Notes: generated from the letters alone by a model not told the origin. A stretch of 64,000 nucleotides of DNA from Mytilus trossulus (GCF_036588685.1 NC_086375.1:52522955-52586954), one strand, 5' to 3'; counted from the stretch's first letter, positions 33,830 through 46,059 are shown. Made by a program: numbers and translations.

Positions 33830-35150
33830 ATCTTTAGTTGTTATTTTCTGTGTCAGTTGGTCTCTTATGAAGAGTTGTCTCATTTGCAATCATATTACAA
33901 CTTATTTTTCATGCATAAAAGAATAAATAGGATACATATATATGTCAATGGGAACGTTATCAAACGAAACGACAGAAAAAAAGAACATACATATACAAAT
34001 GTAGCTAAAGGTAAAAGCAGGTATTCAACGATATACATCTTCCAGTGTCTATACTAAATATTAAACTCTTAATTATAATAAATTAAAAAACAGAAACAAT
34101 ATGTTTGTGTGTTATTTATTTTATCAGAGGTACTTGTGTTATTATGGATTACATTTTCGTGAGAATTATGAATTTACAAATGACCGTAGTTCATTTTCTA
34201 AAAAAATAAAGACTCCAATTATATGTTACTTCCATTCTTTTATTGTGTATATCATAATTGTTCTCAAATGGTATTAAATAGTTATAATTAATTGTTATAT
34301 GCAGTATGAAATTAATTTCGCCATTTCAACAATAAATATATTTCTGAATGATACAAAGAAGATACACAGATAAAGTAAATCAGACATTAATGCTGTCATG
34401 TTGCATTTCAGGAAAGAAGAATGATTTGTCTTTATTTGATTATGCTACAACGCACCTACATGTTAAAATAAATTAGGTTTTCTGTTTGTCGTTGCTTTAA
34501 TACTATCTGTCTACATCTCCTGCTTACTGTGCTGATAGAGATAAGATTTTATAATTCAATAAAAATACAGAGACTTTCTACAAGTAATTTAATTATTCAA
34601 ACTAAATTTTCAATTGAATAATATCTACCCTTGTTTGTTCTGATTACATAGAGCAACGAACATGTTCTGATTTAATTAGTAACAGATATGTCTTCCACTG
34701 CAGTTCGGATTCAAACAAATTTGCATTGTAACTCTAAATTAGATATAAATGTAATGTAATTTAAAGACATTTCAGACATTGCATTTTTTATATTGTTGAT
34801 ATAACAAATTGTAAAAAAAATATTTTGCTAAATGTTGAGAGTGCTAGATTGCAGGAATAACAATGCGTCTTAGATTTCCATTAGATTAATACAAATGTTT
34901 TCCAAGGTTTTAAAACTAATGCATGTATTTGGTATATCTTGATACAAAACCTTATTGACTTTACCACACATTAAAGGGAAATGTTCCTTAATTCTATCAT
35001 TATCAAACATCTTTGTCATGGTTTGGCTTAATTGATCACTTGATTTTTTGGTGTGTGCAAATAAAACAAGTTAAACTGCATTAGAATATCGAAATCTTTA
35101 TTTCACTTTATCAAAAAATCTGTATAATTTCATGTCACGAGAAAAACATT
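33830..35150. other. Intergenic AT-rich DNA
   Basis: No credible gene or recognised repeat; only short chance ORFs. Confidence 0.5.
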
Positions 35151-35151
35151 A

Positions 35152-35190
35152 AGAGATGTCTCATTGGCAATCATACCACATCTTGCATGC
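35152..35190 (+). repeat. Fragment of retroelement 3' terminus
   Basis: GATGTCTCATTGGCAATC followed by ATACCACATCTTG is the terminal approximately 35 bp of the family 1 tail, in sense orientation on plus. The adjoining sequence is not recognisable beyond a short AAAGGGCCCCAAAATGAC piece. Confidence 0.6.
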
Positions 35191-35704
35191 TAACACCGAA
35201 TCAAAAGCTTTAAAGGGCCCCAAAATGACTTTTTTCAATATCACAAACTGTTTCAACCCTCAACTTACATATGTATTGGTGTCTCGTGTTGTTACGGGTG
35301 ATATCGAAAAGATCATATCCTCTATATACAAAAAAGGATAGTCATCTTGTATTCGCAACTTCATCGGGATGGATTGTAATAATTAATTCTTCAAAGAACA
35401 AATTTAACACATAAAATATTTTCACAAGTTTTAAGTAAAAGTAAAATTTACATATGGAAACGCATGATTTATTTTTTTACAATGGTGACTACGCTAATTT
35501 TGCAACTGCTCAACATGCTCTATGGTGATTGTTTATCAATCACGTGTTATCATTGTCACGATCCTCAAAACTTGAGCAACAAACTCATATGAAATATTGT
35601 TTGTTGCTTTTATTTAATATGCATTTTAGATTGATATAAATGTTCAAAAAAGTACATACCGGTCAGTTTAAAGTATGTGTGTTTATGTATTTAAAAGTAA
35701 CCCG

Positions 35705-36015
35705 TTATACGCCACAATACAGTCTTCAACACGGGGCAATGGCTCACACCGAACAACAAGCTATAAAAGGCCCCTAAAAAGATTAGTTTAACAATTCAAA
35801 CGGGAAAACCAACTGGCTTATCTATGTATAATTCGAGAAACACTGAACATCAATTTCCTGAATTAGGACAGGTGCAAACAAATAGAGCAGGTTTACAACT
35901 TTGGATAGGTACCAACCTTCACCCTTACCTGTAACAATAGTGTACGTAACATCACAACATATAGAAAGACACATGTACTATAAAATATCAATTGAAATTA
36001 ATGGCTTAACTCTAT
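35705..36015 (-). mobile_element. Retroelement 3' tail (family 2), truncated at both ends
   Basis: Landmarks GTCTTCAACACGGGGCAATG, GCTCACACCGAACAACAAG, TATAAAAGGCCCC, ACGGGAAAACCAAC, TTAGGACAGGTGCAAAC and ATCACAACATA occur in the same order as at 54198-55045. Confidence 0.7.
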
Positions 36016-37190
36016 GAAAAGACATACCAATGCAAACAAGTGAATATAAATATACTGAACGAATAAAGTTGATGGATAACAAAATGAAATTACAAATTCA
36101 ATAAAAAGATTAGTGATATTTTAAACAATTTCATAAAGACAGCCATAACCTTGAACGAAATGCCGCAAAATAGAACAATGTACACAGGTAAATGAAAATA
36201 TTTTTGTTGTATAGTGTACATAATGCAGAACAGAAATATGATGCTTTACAAAAATAACAATTTTGTTGTTAATAGTACGAGAACAGAAGTGCAAATTTAA
36301 AGTCATCATTTATCAAGGTTGTTATATATATTTGCATGAATTGGTTCAATAATTTCAATAACATTATAATTACAAGGAACTCTTTTCCTTCGACTTCAAG
36401 GTCAGTCCTTCCATAGTTTAGACTGTGTATTTCTCCAATATTTTGTGGAGATTAAATAGAAGTTGGTCTGATTTCTTTCATTTGAATTGAGAATTTATTA
36501 TGATGTTTACGTTATCTTTTGCATTCTACTGATTTTTCGTTTTATCATATCGCTTATTCTATGACAAATTGAATTTTAAATTTGCGCAACGTTTTTCACA
36601 AAAACAGTTTGAACAGAAGTAATATAATTTTATCTTTCTCGAATGCATCGTACACAGCAATTAAATTAAGATCTTAGAAGAATTAACATCGTTGTGAGAA
36701 TTGTCACCATAAAGAGTAATTAAGCCGGCAATACTATCATTTCTGCTGCGGATTATAAATCTCAACGTTGCTGTTAAACGTATTGAACTTTAAATGTTTA
36801 ATATGAAATGTTTTCCCAGCTGACACCAAGAAGACGATCACTACCAAATGTATCTATTGCTTTCATTGATTTGGTTATAAGATAATAAAGACAAAAGTCA
36901 CATTTCAAATGAGTTGAGGAAATTGTTTGAACAGATTAAATTTAAACTCATTTTCTCCAAAGAAAGAATACAGAATCTATTCTTTCTTTAGATATAATGA
37001 GCTTTGAAACAATTTCCTCGACATTTGTTATATATATAATTCAGTTACATAGTTTAGAATTTTCAAGTTTTTTTTAATAAGTTCTAACCTTATTTACAAG
37101 ATAATTAAGGCTTATCTTGTATCTATATAAATATTTGCATCTGCGGAACACTTCGTATTTTGTAATTTCAATATGATTATGTTTTATTTA
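36016..37190. other. Intergenic DNA with one nested hairpin
   Basis: AT-rich, no gene. The only structure is at 36916-37019: outer arms GAGGAAATTGTTT/AAACAATTTCCTC (13 bp, perfect) and an inner 12-bp stem AAAGAAAGAATA/TATTCTTTCTTT (36959-36970 and 36978-36989). Confidence 0.6.
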
Positions 37191-37198
37191 TTATCACT

Positions 37199-38020
37199 AT
37201 GTACATAACAGCCATACTAACTCGAAGTCCTAATAAACACAATCTGCCATATTTATGTATATATTACGAGCAAAACGGTTTTATGAAAGGCAAAATTACA
37301 ATTGATCATATAAGCAGTATAACATCAATAATAGAAACCAGGAAAAAGTGTAAATTATTAGCATATATAGCTTTTATAGACTTTAAGAAAGCATATGATT
37401 CAATTAATAGAGTTTTTTTGTTTAATAAACTAGAAAATCTAGGTATAAGTTCAAAGTTTCTGTATTCTTTAAAAGCTTTATACTCTAATGTAGAATGTAG
37501 TGTACGTATTAAGGGTAATATGACTGACTTGTTTAATGTTGATTCTGGATTGAAACAAGGTTGTGTTTTATCATCTATAATGTTTAATATATATATAAAT
37601 AATTTGGTTGATGATATTAATGCTTTGAATATTGGTATTACCATAGATGAAGAAAAATTAGCCATATTGTTATATGCTGATGATGTTATTCTAATGGCAG
37701 AGAATGAAGAAGATTTACAAAAAATGTTGAATGTGCTTAATACATGGTGTCTCAATAATGAGCTGACAGTTAATATAAATAAATCTAAGATCATGCATTT
37801 TAGAAATCCAGCTGTTTTGCAAACTAAATGTATTTTTTCTATTGGTGGTAATGGTATAGAATGTGTAAAAAGTTATCAGTATTTATGCTTATTACTTACT
37901 GAATATTTAGATTATCAGTTAATGGCTAATGCAGTAGCGAAGTCAGGCAGTAGAGCATTAGGATTATTAATTGTAAAGAGTAAAACGCATGGTGGTTTCC
38001 AGCACATTTTTTTTTCATAA
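37199..38020 (+). pseudogene. LINE reverse transcriptase fragment
   Basis: 273 codons. RT motif A is FIDFKKAYDSINR, motif B SGLKQGCVLSSIMFNIYINN, the catalytic YADD box is in LLYADDVILMAENEEDL and motif D is in LTVNINKSKIMHF. From about residue 19 (EQNGFMKGKITIDHI) it resembles RT; the preceding residues do not, marking the truncation point. All catalytic aspartates are present, yet the frame ends early and the remaining protein is out of frame. Confidence 0.85.
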
Positions 38021-38893
38021 CTGTATTATACAATGGTATGGTCAGTTATTAAGTATGGCGCAGGTATTTGGGGAACAAAACACTTTTCCTGCATGAATGC
38101 AGTCCAAAACAGGGCCATGAGATTTTTCATGGGTGTTGGCAAATACACACCAAATGATGCCATGGCCTGGTGATATGGGCTGGAAACCTCCATGCGTTAA
38201 ACAATGGTCAAGTGTCTTGAGACATTGGGCTAGGTGTTCCATAATGGACCCACACAGGATAAATTTTTAAATTTTTAAGCGGTCTATACGAAAGTGTAAT
38301 ACTAGAATTAAAAACTGGAGTTTTAGAGTTATAGAAATGTTAAAATTGTATAGTTATGAGCAATATTGTAATTTTGAATCAAATGTATTGAACAAAAATT
38401 GTATTTAAACAAATTGAGGAGGATGTATTTGATAATTTTAAATCAAACTGGTGTACAAGAGTTGCTGCATATGCAGAGGGAAGTAAATTAAGAACTTACA
38501 AACAAATTGTTTAAAAATAACTATTGTACTGAAAATTATTTGCAAAATATTATGTCATTAAAAAACAGAAGTTCATTCGCTTAATTTATATGTGGGGTAG
38601 CTCCACTAAAACTAAAAACTGGAAGATATGAAGAAAAAAAAAGTCCACGAGAGGACATGTTTTAACTTGAGCTCTATTGTTGAAAATGAAATGCATGTCA
38701 TTTTAAGATGCCCATTGTATGTGGATCTAAAACAAATCATGATACATGAAGCTTTACATTTTAATGAACATTTTAACCTTTTATCAGATAATGAAAAATT
38801 TACATTTTTATTTAGTAATGACAATGTTGCTGCTATAGTTGCCAAAACCTGCAACAATATTTTATTAAGAAGAAATAGCATTTTATTCCACTA
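37199..38893 (+). mobile_element. 5'-truncated non-LTR retrotransposon (LINE), reverse transcriptase half
   Basis: It contains the RT frame, then in other frames the downstream region: about 38040-38160 reads IKYGAGIWGT and NAVQNRAMRFFMGVGKYTP. About 38628-38893 reads a zinc-binding-like block VENEMHVILRCPLY ending in RRNSILFH. These are the ordered C-terminal landmarks of LINE ORF2 proteins. The endonuclease and the first RT motifs are missing, so the copy is 5' truncated at about 37255 and disrupted by several frame breaks after 38020. AT-rich sequence to about 39120 may be its 3' UTR. Clade was not assigned. Confidence 0.85.
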
Positions 38894-38899
38894 GTTTTT

Positions 38900-39560
38900 A
38901 AAGAAACACAAATTTTAATATCCTTTAGTAAAAATGTATGTTGTGTCAGAATTTTAATTATAAATGTGTATAAATATTTTTATATATGTATATATATAGT
39001 ATATCTTATAAGTCTCTCATAAATCTTTTTAAGATTGGTACATGAAATGCAAATGTTTTAATGTTTTATATCTATGTATGTGAATCTTATTTTATGTTTG
39101 TATGTGGTGAGACTATATAAAATATTGAATCCTGAATCTATAACTGTTTTTTTTTATAACTATTTCATTAAGAATTGTACTTGTTATTTTGACATTTCCA
39201 AAGTAAAACATTCTCCAAAATAGCTGAATATATATTTTTATTTTGAACTGTGCATTTTGTAAATATTGTCTTGTGTGTCTTGGTAGCTTAACATTTTTTG
39301 TATTGTACAGTGAAAAAATTGACTTGATCTTGTCGCGGAGTACTGGGCTCATTTAGTTTCATGGGAACCAATTCTCGTGGATTGAGGAAAATTTTATTGG
39401 ATATTTGATTTCATGGTTCGAAAGATTCTGTAATCATTCTTATAGCAAATCTTCAATTCGTTTATCATTTAAATTCGTTTGTAGTCGTCCAGGATATGAT
39501 CAAATAAGTACCAAGTGTTTAAGTACTGCCATGATCACGTAGATCACGTTGTCATAAATG
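38900..39560. other. LINE 3' flank and spacer
   Basis: AT-rich, no gene. A TATATGTATATATATAG stretch near 38983 is low complexity. Confidence 0.45.
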
Positions 39561-39564
39561 CTCA

Positions 39565-40949
39565 GTACGGGGCGCCGAATGGGACTCTTGTGGTTTTGTA
39601 CAAAATTCAATTCTGTCATAACAAAATCACTTTTGTCTTACAAAACTATGTGCTACAGACTTGTTTTGTGAGAACTTCAATTTTGTGATGACAAAATTCA
39701 TTTGTGTAGACAAAATTCATTTTTGTCATGACAAAATTCATTTTTGCAGACAAAATTCATATTTGTCATGACAAAAGTCAATTCTGTCTTAAAGGTATGC
39801 AAATATAAACATATTTGCATACAAAATTGACTTTTGTTACCTGATATGGAAATTAAATCACAAAAGTCAATTGTGTACGGTGAGATTCAATTTTGTGAGA
39901 CAAAATTGACTTTTGTGAAACAAAATTAACTTTTGTGAGACAAAATTGACTTTTGTGAGACAAAATTGACTTTTGTGAGACAAAATTGACTTTTGTGAGA
40001 CAAAATTCAATTTTGTCATTTTTGTTGAGACAAAATTCAATTTTGTCATTTTTGTTGAGACAAAAGTCAATTTTGTTAATTTTGTTGAGACAAAAGTCAA
40101 TTTTGTAAATTTTGTTGAGACAAAAGTCAATTTTGTTAATTTTGTTGAGACAAAAGTCAATTTTGTCAATTTTGTTGAGACAAAAGTCAATTTTGTCAAT
40201 TTTGTTGAGACAAAAGTCAATTTTGTGACGACAAAATTCATTTTTGTGATGACAAAATTCAATTTTGTAACAACAAAATTGACTTTTATGAGACAAAATT
40301 GACTTTCGTGAGACAAATTTGACTTTCGTGAGACAAAAATCAATTTTGTTGAGACAAAATTCAATTTTGTTAATTTTGTTGAGACAAAATTCAATTTTGT
40401 CAATTTTGTTGAGACAAAATTCATTTTTGTCAATTTTGTTGAGACAAAATTCAATTTTGTCAATTTTGTTGAGACAAAATTCAATTTTGTCAATTTTGTT
40501 GAGACAAAAGTCAATTTTGTCAATTTTGTCTCACAAAAGTCAATTTTGTGTAACAAAAGTCAATTTTGTGTAACAAAAGTAATTTTTGTGTAACAAAAGT
40601 CAATTTTGTGTAACAAAAGTCAATTTTGTGTAACAAAAGTCGATTTTGTATGCAAATTAGTTCACAGAAACCAAACTAAACTAATTTAAATACAAAATTG
40701 ACTTTTGTCGCTCAATTTTCAAATTAGGTAAAAAAAGTCAAGTCTCTGTAACAAAAATGAATTTTGTCATGACAAAAGTGACTTTTGTCCGCTGATAGAT
40801 AATTTTGTATGACAAAATTTCAAATGTATTTTTGTATGATACAAATTTTGTTAAACTGAACTCATTTTTGTTGAACAAAAGTCACTTTTGTCCGTACAAA
40901 ATTGAATTTTGAGTACAAAACCACAAGAGTCCCATTCGGCGCCCCGTAC
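39565..40949. mobile_element. Foldback element 2, ACAAAA/TTTTGT palindromic arrays
   Basis: A perfect 37-bp TIR starts GTACGGGGCGCCGAATGG on the left and ends with its complement at 40949. TCA flanks both sides (39562-39564, 40950-40952), a possible 3-bp duplication. The interior is almost entirely ACAAAA(N)TCAATTTTGT units: about 20-bp period at 39880-40015 and, in opposite orientation, 40520-40640; 30-bp period (unit GAGACAAAAGTCAATTTTGT plus spacer) at 40015-40220 and 40330-40520. The 147-, 229- and 84-codon frames on both strands are translations of the array, not genes. Confidence 0.85.
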
Positions 40950-43110
40950 TCAGTGCATCAGTATGATTTATTTTCACCTACTATGACTTTTATCTGGTCC
41001 CAATAGGAGTTCGAGTTTAATGATACTAACGTGCCGTTAGCGTGTAGGTGCGCCTTTTATGAAAATAAATACAGATCCATTGAGATTTTCTGTAATTTAA
41101 ACATATTTTATTGTTCAAAATGACAAACACGTTAATCATAAAACAAATCATTGAGTTCTAGATACCTTGTTCCTAACAAAACAGTCAACATAAAACACGT
41201 TAAATTGAATTTATTGTTTAGATGAAGACAAATAACTGCATCAGCTCATTTAAAATTTTGCAGTCTCAAATCCTACTCAAACTAATAACATGTTATAACC
41301 ATTTGTAAAATCTTATTTGTGTTTAATATTCAGTCTTTGAATGTGTGAAATTTATAATGAATTATAGTCCTACAACGAAAGCAAATCATTCATTTTGACA
41401 TCGGATGTTACCTTGAGAGGTCAAACGGTGTTATGTTGCCTCAGAGACATCTGTACTGTACACATCCCTTGCGCTTTTGACTGATTACCGAACGGGGGAC
41501 GCAATTCGTATAAATCATGTAAATATGCCTATATTATCATGATTTTTTTTGAAGAACGTAATAAATTTACATGATAATGTTTTGTCACGAAATATATAAT
41601 CGTATAAGTCACGGTATTTATATATGCAAACGTACCGAAACATTGTGTTTGCGAATGGATATGTCATTTATATCATGTTTATTAAATACTTGTAAGGTAC
41701 ACATATATTTGTCTGGCAGGTATCCGTTAGAGGCCGTTCGGGTGCCTCTAATTGTTTACATCCACTTCAATTAAATTTTGATGGATTGTTTTCACATTGG
41801 CAATCTTCTTATTATTATTTTTTATCGATATCTAAACTATGATAGCGCGTGTTCCCTATCTTTTTACATTTATATCTATATTCATATTTATATCAGGTGA
41901 TGTGACCATCGGCAATCTTCGGGGGTCACATGTATAGCAATCAAATAATCAGAATTTGAGTCATTACATAATTTGAATTTGATACCTAATGGCCCTTTAA
42001 AAAAATATTTTTATTGAGGTACGAAAATTTAAAGAATTTTGATGGATACCGTATCAGTTGTCTGAACTCGATTGAAATGTGTACCCATTGGTTGCTCGGG
42101 GATAGGAAATGTGTATTTGTTTACTTTATTTAGATGTTGGTCTACAAGAGAAGATGACACTCATTAGTTATAACATACCAAATAAATACATATAAACACG
42201 TACGTATGCCTGTCACTGATACATTTCACATGTTTATCTGAAGATACAGTGTAAATGTAAATCTGACCCATTGAAACTACGACAATGGAGGAAATAAATG
42301 ACACAACAGAAAAAAATAGTAACTTTTTTCAATATACTCGTAGTGCAGTTAAAGTATCAAAGACATTGCAATTTTCATCTGAGAGATGTAAATGTAAATT
42401 ATACCTGAAGGCATGTGCGAGCGTCGTTGCCTATACAACATGCCCCTTAATGGCCATACTTTCAAAGAGACAATAAATACGTATTATGTATGCAAAAAGT
42501 GCTAAAATATCTCAAAAGGATATCGACTTTCCCATTGTAGACTCTATAATTTTATTATAAGAAACGAAGTAGTCAATCGAAAGAGAAATATTGGAATTTA
42601 GTGCGTACATGCATATGATCTATATAAAATGATTCTATAAAATAATGTTAGTTGTATCTATTTCATTCAAATGGTGAGTGAAATGATTTACACTCACGGT
42701 CTGCAAACATGTATTTTTAGTTTCTGATTATTTATTTTTTTATGTACAGACGCTTTTAAATATATTTTGTATATTTTGTAAAAGGTTAAAGGTCAATACT
42801 CAAAATATGCAGATTTCATTTTCCAAAAGTATGAAATAAAAGATATCAAAAGCGAAATGTTGATCAAGAATGGTCAATTGTACTAACAGAAATAGCAATC
42901 ATAAAGAAATGCCACAAAGTCTCCAAAGAAAAATAATTGGAACATTTAAGTGAATATGGTATGGGGTTGAGGAAAGTTATAAATGATCCGGTTAATAAGT
43001 AAGTACAACAGAACAGTTAGACAAGACTCACCAGTAAACAGTTGTGATACAAATTCAGGCAATAAAAAACGAAAACTGGCATCTTTAATATTTTTTTCAA
43101 ATCTGTATAT
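40950..43110. other. Intergenic DNA
   Basis: No gene that I can support. A 63-codon plus frame at 42285-42476 shows no domain. No recognised repeats. Confidence 0.45.
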
Positions 43111-43111
43111 A

Positions 43112-44778
43112 CCCCAGTCCCACTAGGACACGATCGCACTACGATCTGTGAAAAAAAATGCAAATTTTGATGATCGTGTAGGTCGCAGTAAGGTCGTACC
43201 ACGGTCGTGGTGAGGTCTTCAAGATCGCGAAGAGCGTGGCCAACTTTGAACATGTTCAAAACAATCGTGGTGCGGTCGTGACGAAATGAGGTCGTAGTAG
43301 AAGTGTAGTGAAAGCGCACTGAGATCGTAGTAAGATCGCAAAGGTCGCTGTACAATCGTAGCGAGAGCGTGATTCTATTCGGAGATATTGCGCTACGATC
43401 TCACAGCGACGTTATCACGACCTTACTATGACCATCACGTTCTCACCGGGACCCAACTACGACCATCATTTTTATTGTCATTTTCACATAAAATATATAA
43501 AAAAAAAAAACTCCCTAGATTTTGTTTGTCTGAATGTATTTATCCATTTGCTCTAACGGCTCAACCATGCTTCTCGTTTTTATATAGATTAGACCGTTGG
43601 TTTTTCCCGTTTAAATGGTTTAACATTAGTATTTTTTTTGGGGGACCCTTTATAGCATGCTGTTCGGTGTGAGCCAAGGCTCCGTATTGAAGGCCGTACC
43701 TTGGCCTATAATGGTTTACTTTTATAGATTTTTACGTTGATGGAGAGTTGTTTCATTGGCACTCATACCACATCTTCCTATATATATTGACACATCTGTG
43801 TCATCTCTTCTATCGTTCACTAAAATATCGTCATTTGAGCTTTATGGACCAGCAATATGTTGTAATTCAGGTTTTATTGGTCGTTCCGACATCTCTTGAT
43901 ATCATACTTCTTATGTGTATAGTATCAGTTAAATTGAAGTCTGGAGCTGGCATGTCAGTTAACTGCTAGTAGTCTGTTGTTATTTATGTATTATTGTCAT
44001 TTTGTTTATTTTCTTTAGTCACATCTTCTGACATCGAACTCGGACTTCTCTTGAACTGAATTTTAATGTGCGTATTGTTATGCGTTTACTTTTCTTCATT
44101 GGCTAGAGGTATAGGAGGAGGGTTGAGTTCTCACAAACATGTTTAACCCCAATATGTTTGCGCCTGTCCTAAGTCAGGAGCCTCTGGTCTTTGTTAGTCT
44201 TTTGTTAGTACTGTTTTAGATTTTAGTTTCTTGTGTACTATTTGGAGTTTAGTATGATGTTCATACTTTGCTCCCTCTGCCTTTGCCTCTCCATCAACCC
44301 CTACAACCACGCCCACGTGTTCTAGTAGATTTTGGTGGCATGACTGTATTGTTTCCGAGAAATCTCCGTTTTAATCAGAAATAGAAGGAATGGAACTATA
44401 TTGATATGAAACACGATATTGACGGTATTGCTGAGAACGTAGTAAGATCGCGGTATGAACGTAGTATAATCGTGGTAAGAACGTGCTATAATCGCAGTAA
44501 GATCGAGTTGCAATCGGATTACTCGTGGTATGGTCGTAGTGAGAACGTGAAGAACGTAGAAAGATCTTTATAAGCGTAGTGAGGTCGCAGAATAAGCGCG
44601 GTGAGAACGTGCTTTAATCGTAGCGGGATCGTTGTAGAAGCGTAATTAGGACGAAGTAGCATCGTGAGAGCAACATAAATTAACATGTTCATGCCGCTCA
44701 TACCGCGACCTCACCACGATCTAAATTTATTTTAGATCGCGGTGAGCGTGGTGCGATCGTGGTCTAGTGGGACTGGGG
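43112..44778. mobile_element. Foldback element 3, 11-bp GATCGTGGTAA-type arrays
   Basis: The ends CCCCAGTCCCACTAG (43112-43126) and its complement (to 44778) continue inward as ACACGATCGCAC / ACCACGATCGCAC, a 28-bp TIR with about two mismatches. Arms are degenerate 11-bp units of consensus near GATCGTGGTAA (variants GAACGTAGTAT, AATCGCAGTAA, GGTCGTAGTGA). Strand sense flips within each arm: C-rich tip, G-rich 43165-43382, C-rich 43390-43468; then G-rich 44430-44665, C-rich 44700-44722, G-rich tip. The centre holds retroelement tails inserted later. No protein gene. Confidence 0.78.
43580..44245 (+). mobile_element. Retroelement 3' tails (families 2 and 3) nested in foldback element 3
   Basis: 43580-43785 reads GGTTTTTCCCGTTTAAATGG, CGGTGTGAGCCAAGGCTCCG, GGCACTCATACCACATCTTC: family 2 tail in sense orientation. 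43930-44245 reads GCTAGTAGTCTGTTGTTATT, AGAGGTATAGGAGGAGGG, CATGTTTAACCCC, CCTAAGTCAGGAGCCTC: the tail family whose other end is at 52770-52920 (family 3), in the same sense. Confidence 0.7.
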
Positions 44779-44779
44779 C

Positions 44780-45447
44780 TTAAGGTCACCTATATTTGGG
44801 GATCTAACTATAAATTATATATAATGTTTTGAAATGAAGTAATAAGATTGAGAATGGAAACGGGGAATGTTATTTCTGGTGACAGTATAACGAAGAATTT
44901 CAAAAATATTCAATTGATAATTCCGAAGTTATATATAATATTGATTTTAAGGAATAAGCTTTTAGAATACTAATAGCATTGGACATCATCAGTGTTCAAT
45001 TGATCCACTGTACATCTAGAAATATTTTTACAACATATGATGAATACATGCTGTTTGATAGATTGGAATTCAGCAAATGTGCTTACTTTTGACCTTTAAG
45101 TATAAAAAATATTTTGGCACGTGTTTTTTGTCTATTTCTATACCTTAAGTTCCAGTGGAAGTGTTTTTATCTTTTTTGGTTGTTCGATAGGACACGGAAC
45201 AGCTTTACAGACAGTACAGTGTGGTAGATTTTAATCAGACATTAAATTCAACAGCTACTGACATTATGAACTTTTCTTAAAATGAAAATAAAAACATTTG
45301 ATTACATTCTTAAAATAGATGCACATCTCTGTATACAAGACAGTGAAATCGATGAAAAAAATAAGTAAAATTTATCAATTCAGTACAATACGGACATATA
45401 TTTTCTTTAAATTCGATACGCTGTTGCAAAAAAAATAATAATAATAA
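44780..45447. other. Spacer
   Basis: AT-rich. A short GAATGGAAACGGGGAATG piece near 44853 is a scrap of family 3 (see 52770). Nothing else is seen. Confidence 0.45.
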
Positions 45448-45448
45448 T

Positions 45449-45650
45449 GTAAATTCAGAAATTATTGCGTGCATTTATTTTTGCGATTTTGTCAATTTCA
45501 ACTTAAATGCGATTTTAATTTTTAAGATTTTGGGAAAAGTCATGCTTTATTCAGTTAAAATATTGCAAAATGCGAGTTTTAATTATTGCGTTTACGACTC
45601 TGTCGCATTATTCGCAATAATAAAAACCTCGCAATAATTTCTGAATTTAC
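45449..45650. mobile_element. About 200-bp MITE, GTAAATTCAGAAATTATTGCG termini
   Basis: A 21-bp terminal inverted repeat beginning GTAAATTCAGAAATTATTG is exact at 45449-45469 and 45630-45650. The interior is rich in ATTGCG and GCGATTTT motifs. No coding potential. Flanking AGTA on the right suggests a TA-type insertion, not clear on the left. Confidence 0.75.
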
Positions 45651-45803
45651 AGTACTAAACATTTATGTTTGGTGCATTTATCATTTGAAGTGGAGTTATA
45701 ACTGTATGAATTTCCAAAACATCCAATTTACGGAACGTTGTCATGTCATTTTTAAATATTTGTTTGATGATGAACATAATTATTGAGTGTTTATGAAAAT
45801 TTC

Positions 45804-45855
45804 CAGATGTAGTATGACTGCCAATGAAACAACTATCCACCAGAGTCCAAATTAC
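45804..45855 (-). repeat. Degraded retroelement 3' terminus
   Basis: CCAGATGTAGTATGACTGCC followed by AATGAAACAACTATCCACC is a diverged copy of the terminal 50 bp shared by the tail families. Confidence 0.6.
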
Positions 45856-46059
45856 GTGCAATATTTATACCTATAATAGATAGAACATTTGTGTCACAGA
45901 TGCCAATCTTTTCTATTACATTTTTTAAAACAATATACTATTGAAACATATAATAGCTTCGCAGACTTTATCGTTACTAAGAACACATTGGGACACCTAC
46001 TCATACATCATCACCAATACACAAATACAATTGAAATTAAGGCAAAACAGAAACAAAGT

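Noticed and set aside
33394..33889. Two minus-strand ORFs next to the kinase gene
   Set aside because: Both are translations of the repeat with 60-bp terminal direct repeats, whose blocks give the same residues twice.
39853..40573. Long open frames of 84-229 codons on both strands
   Set aside because: They translate the ACAAAA/TTTTGT array (repeating LTKLTFVSTK-like text); the array period keeps frames open on both strands and no domain is present.
39565..40949. CRISPR-like array of regular palindromic repeats
   Set aside because: The spacers are themselves repeats, the repeats are degenerate, and the context is a eukaryotic TIR element.
42285..42476. 63-codon plus-strand ORF MEEINDTTEK...
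   Set aside because: No domain, no splice partners and a length expected by chance; kept out of the gene list.
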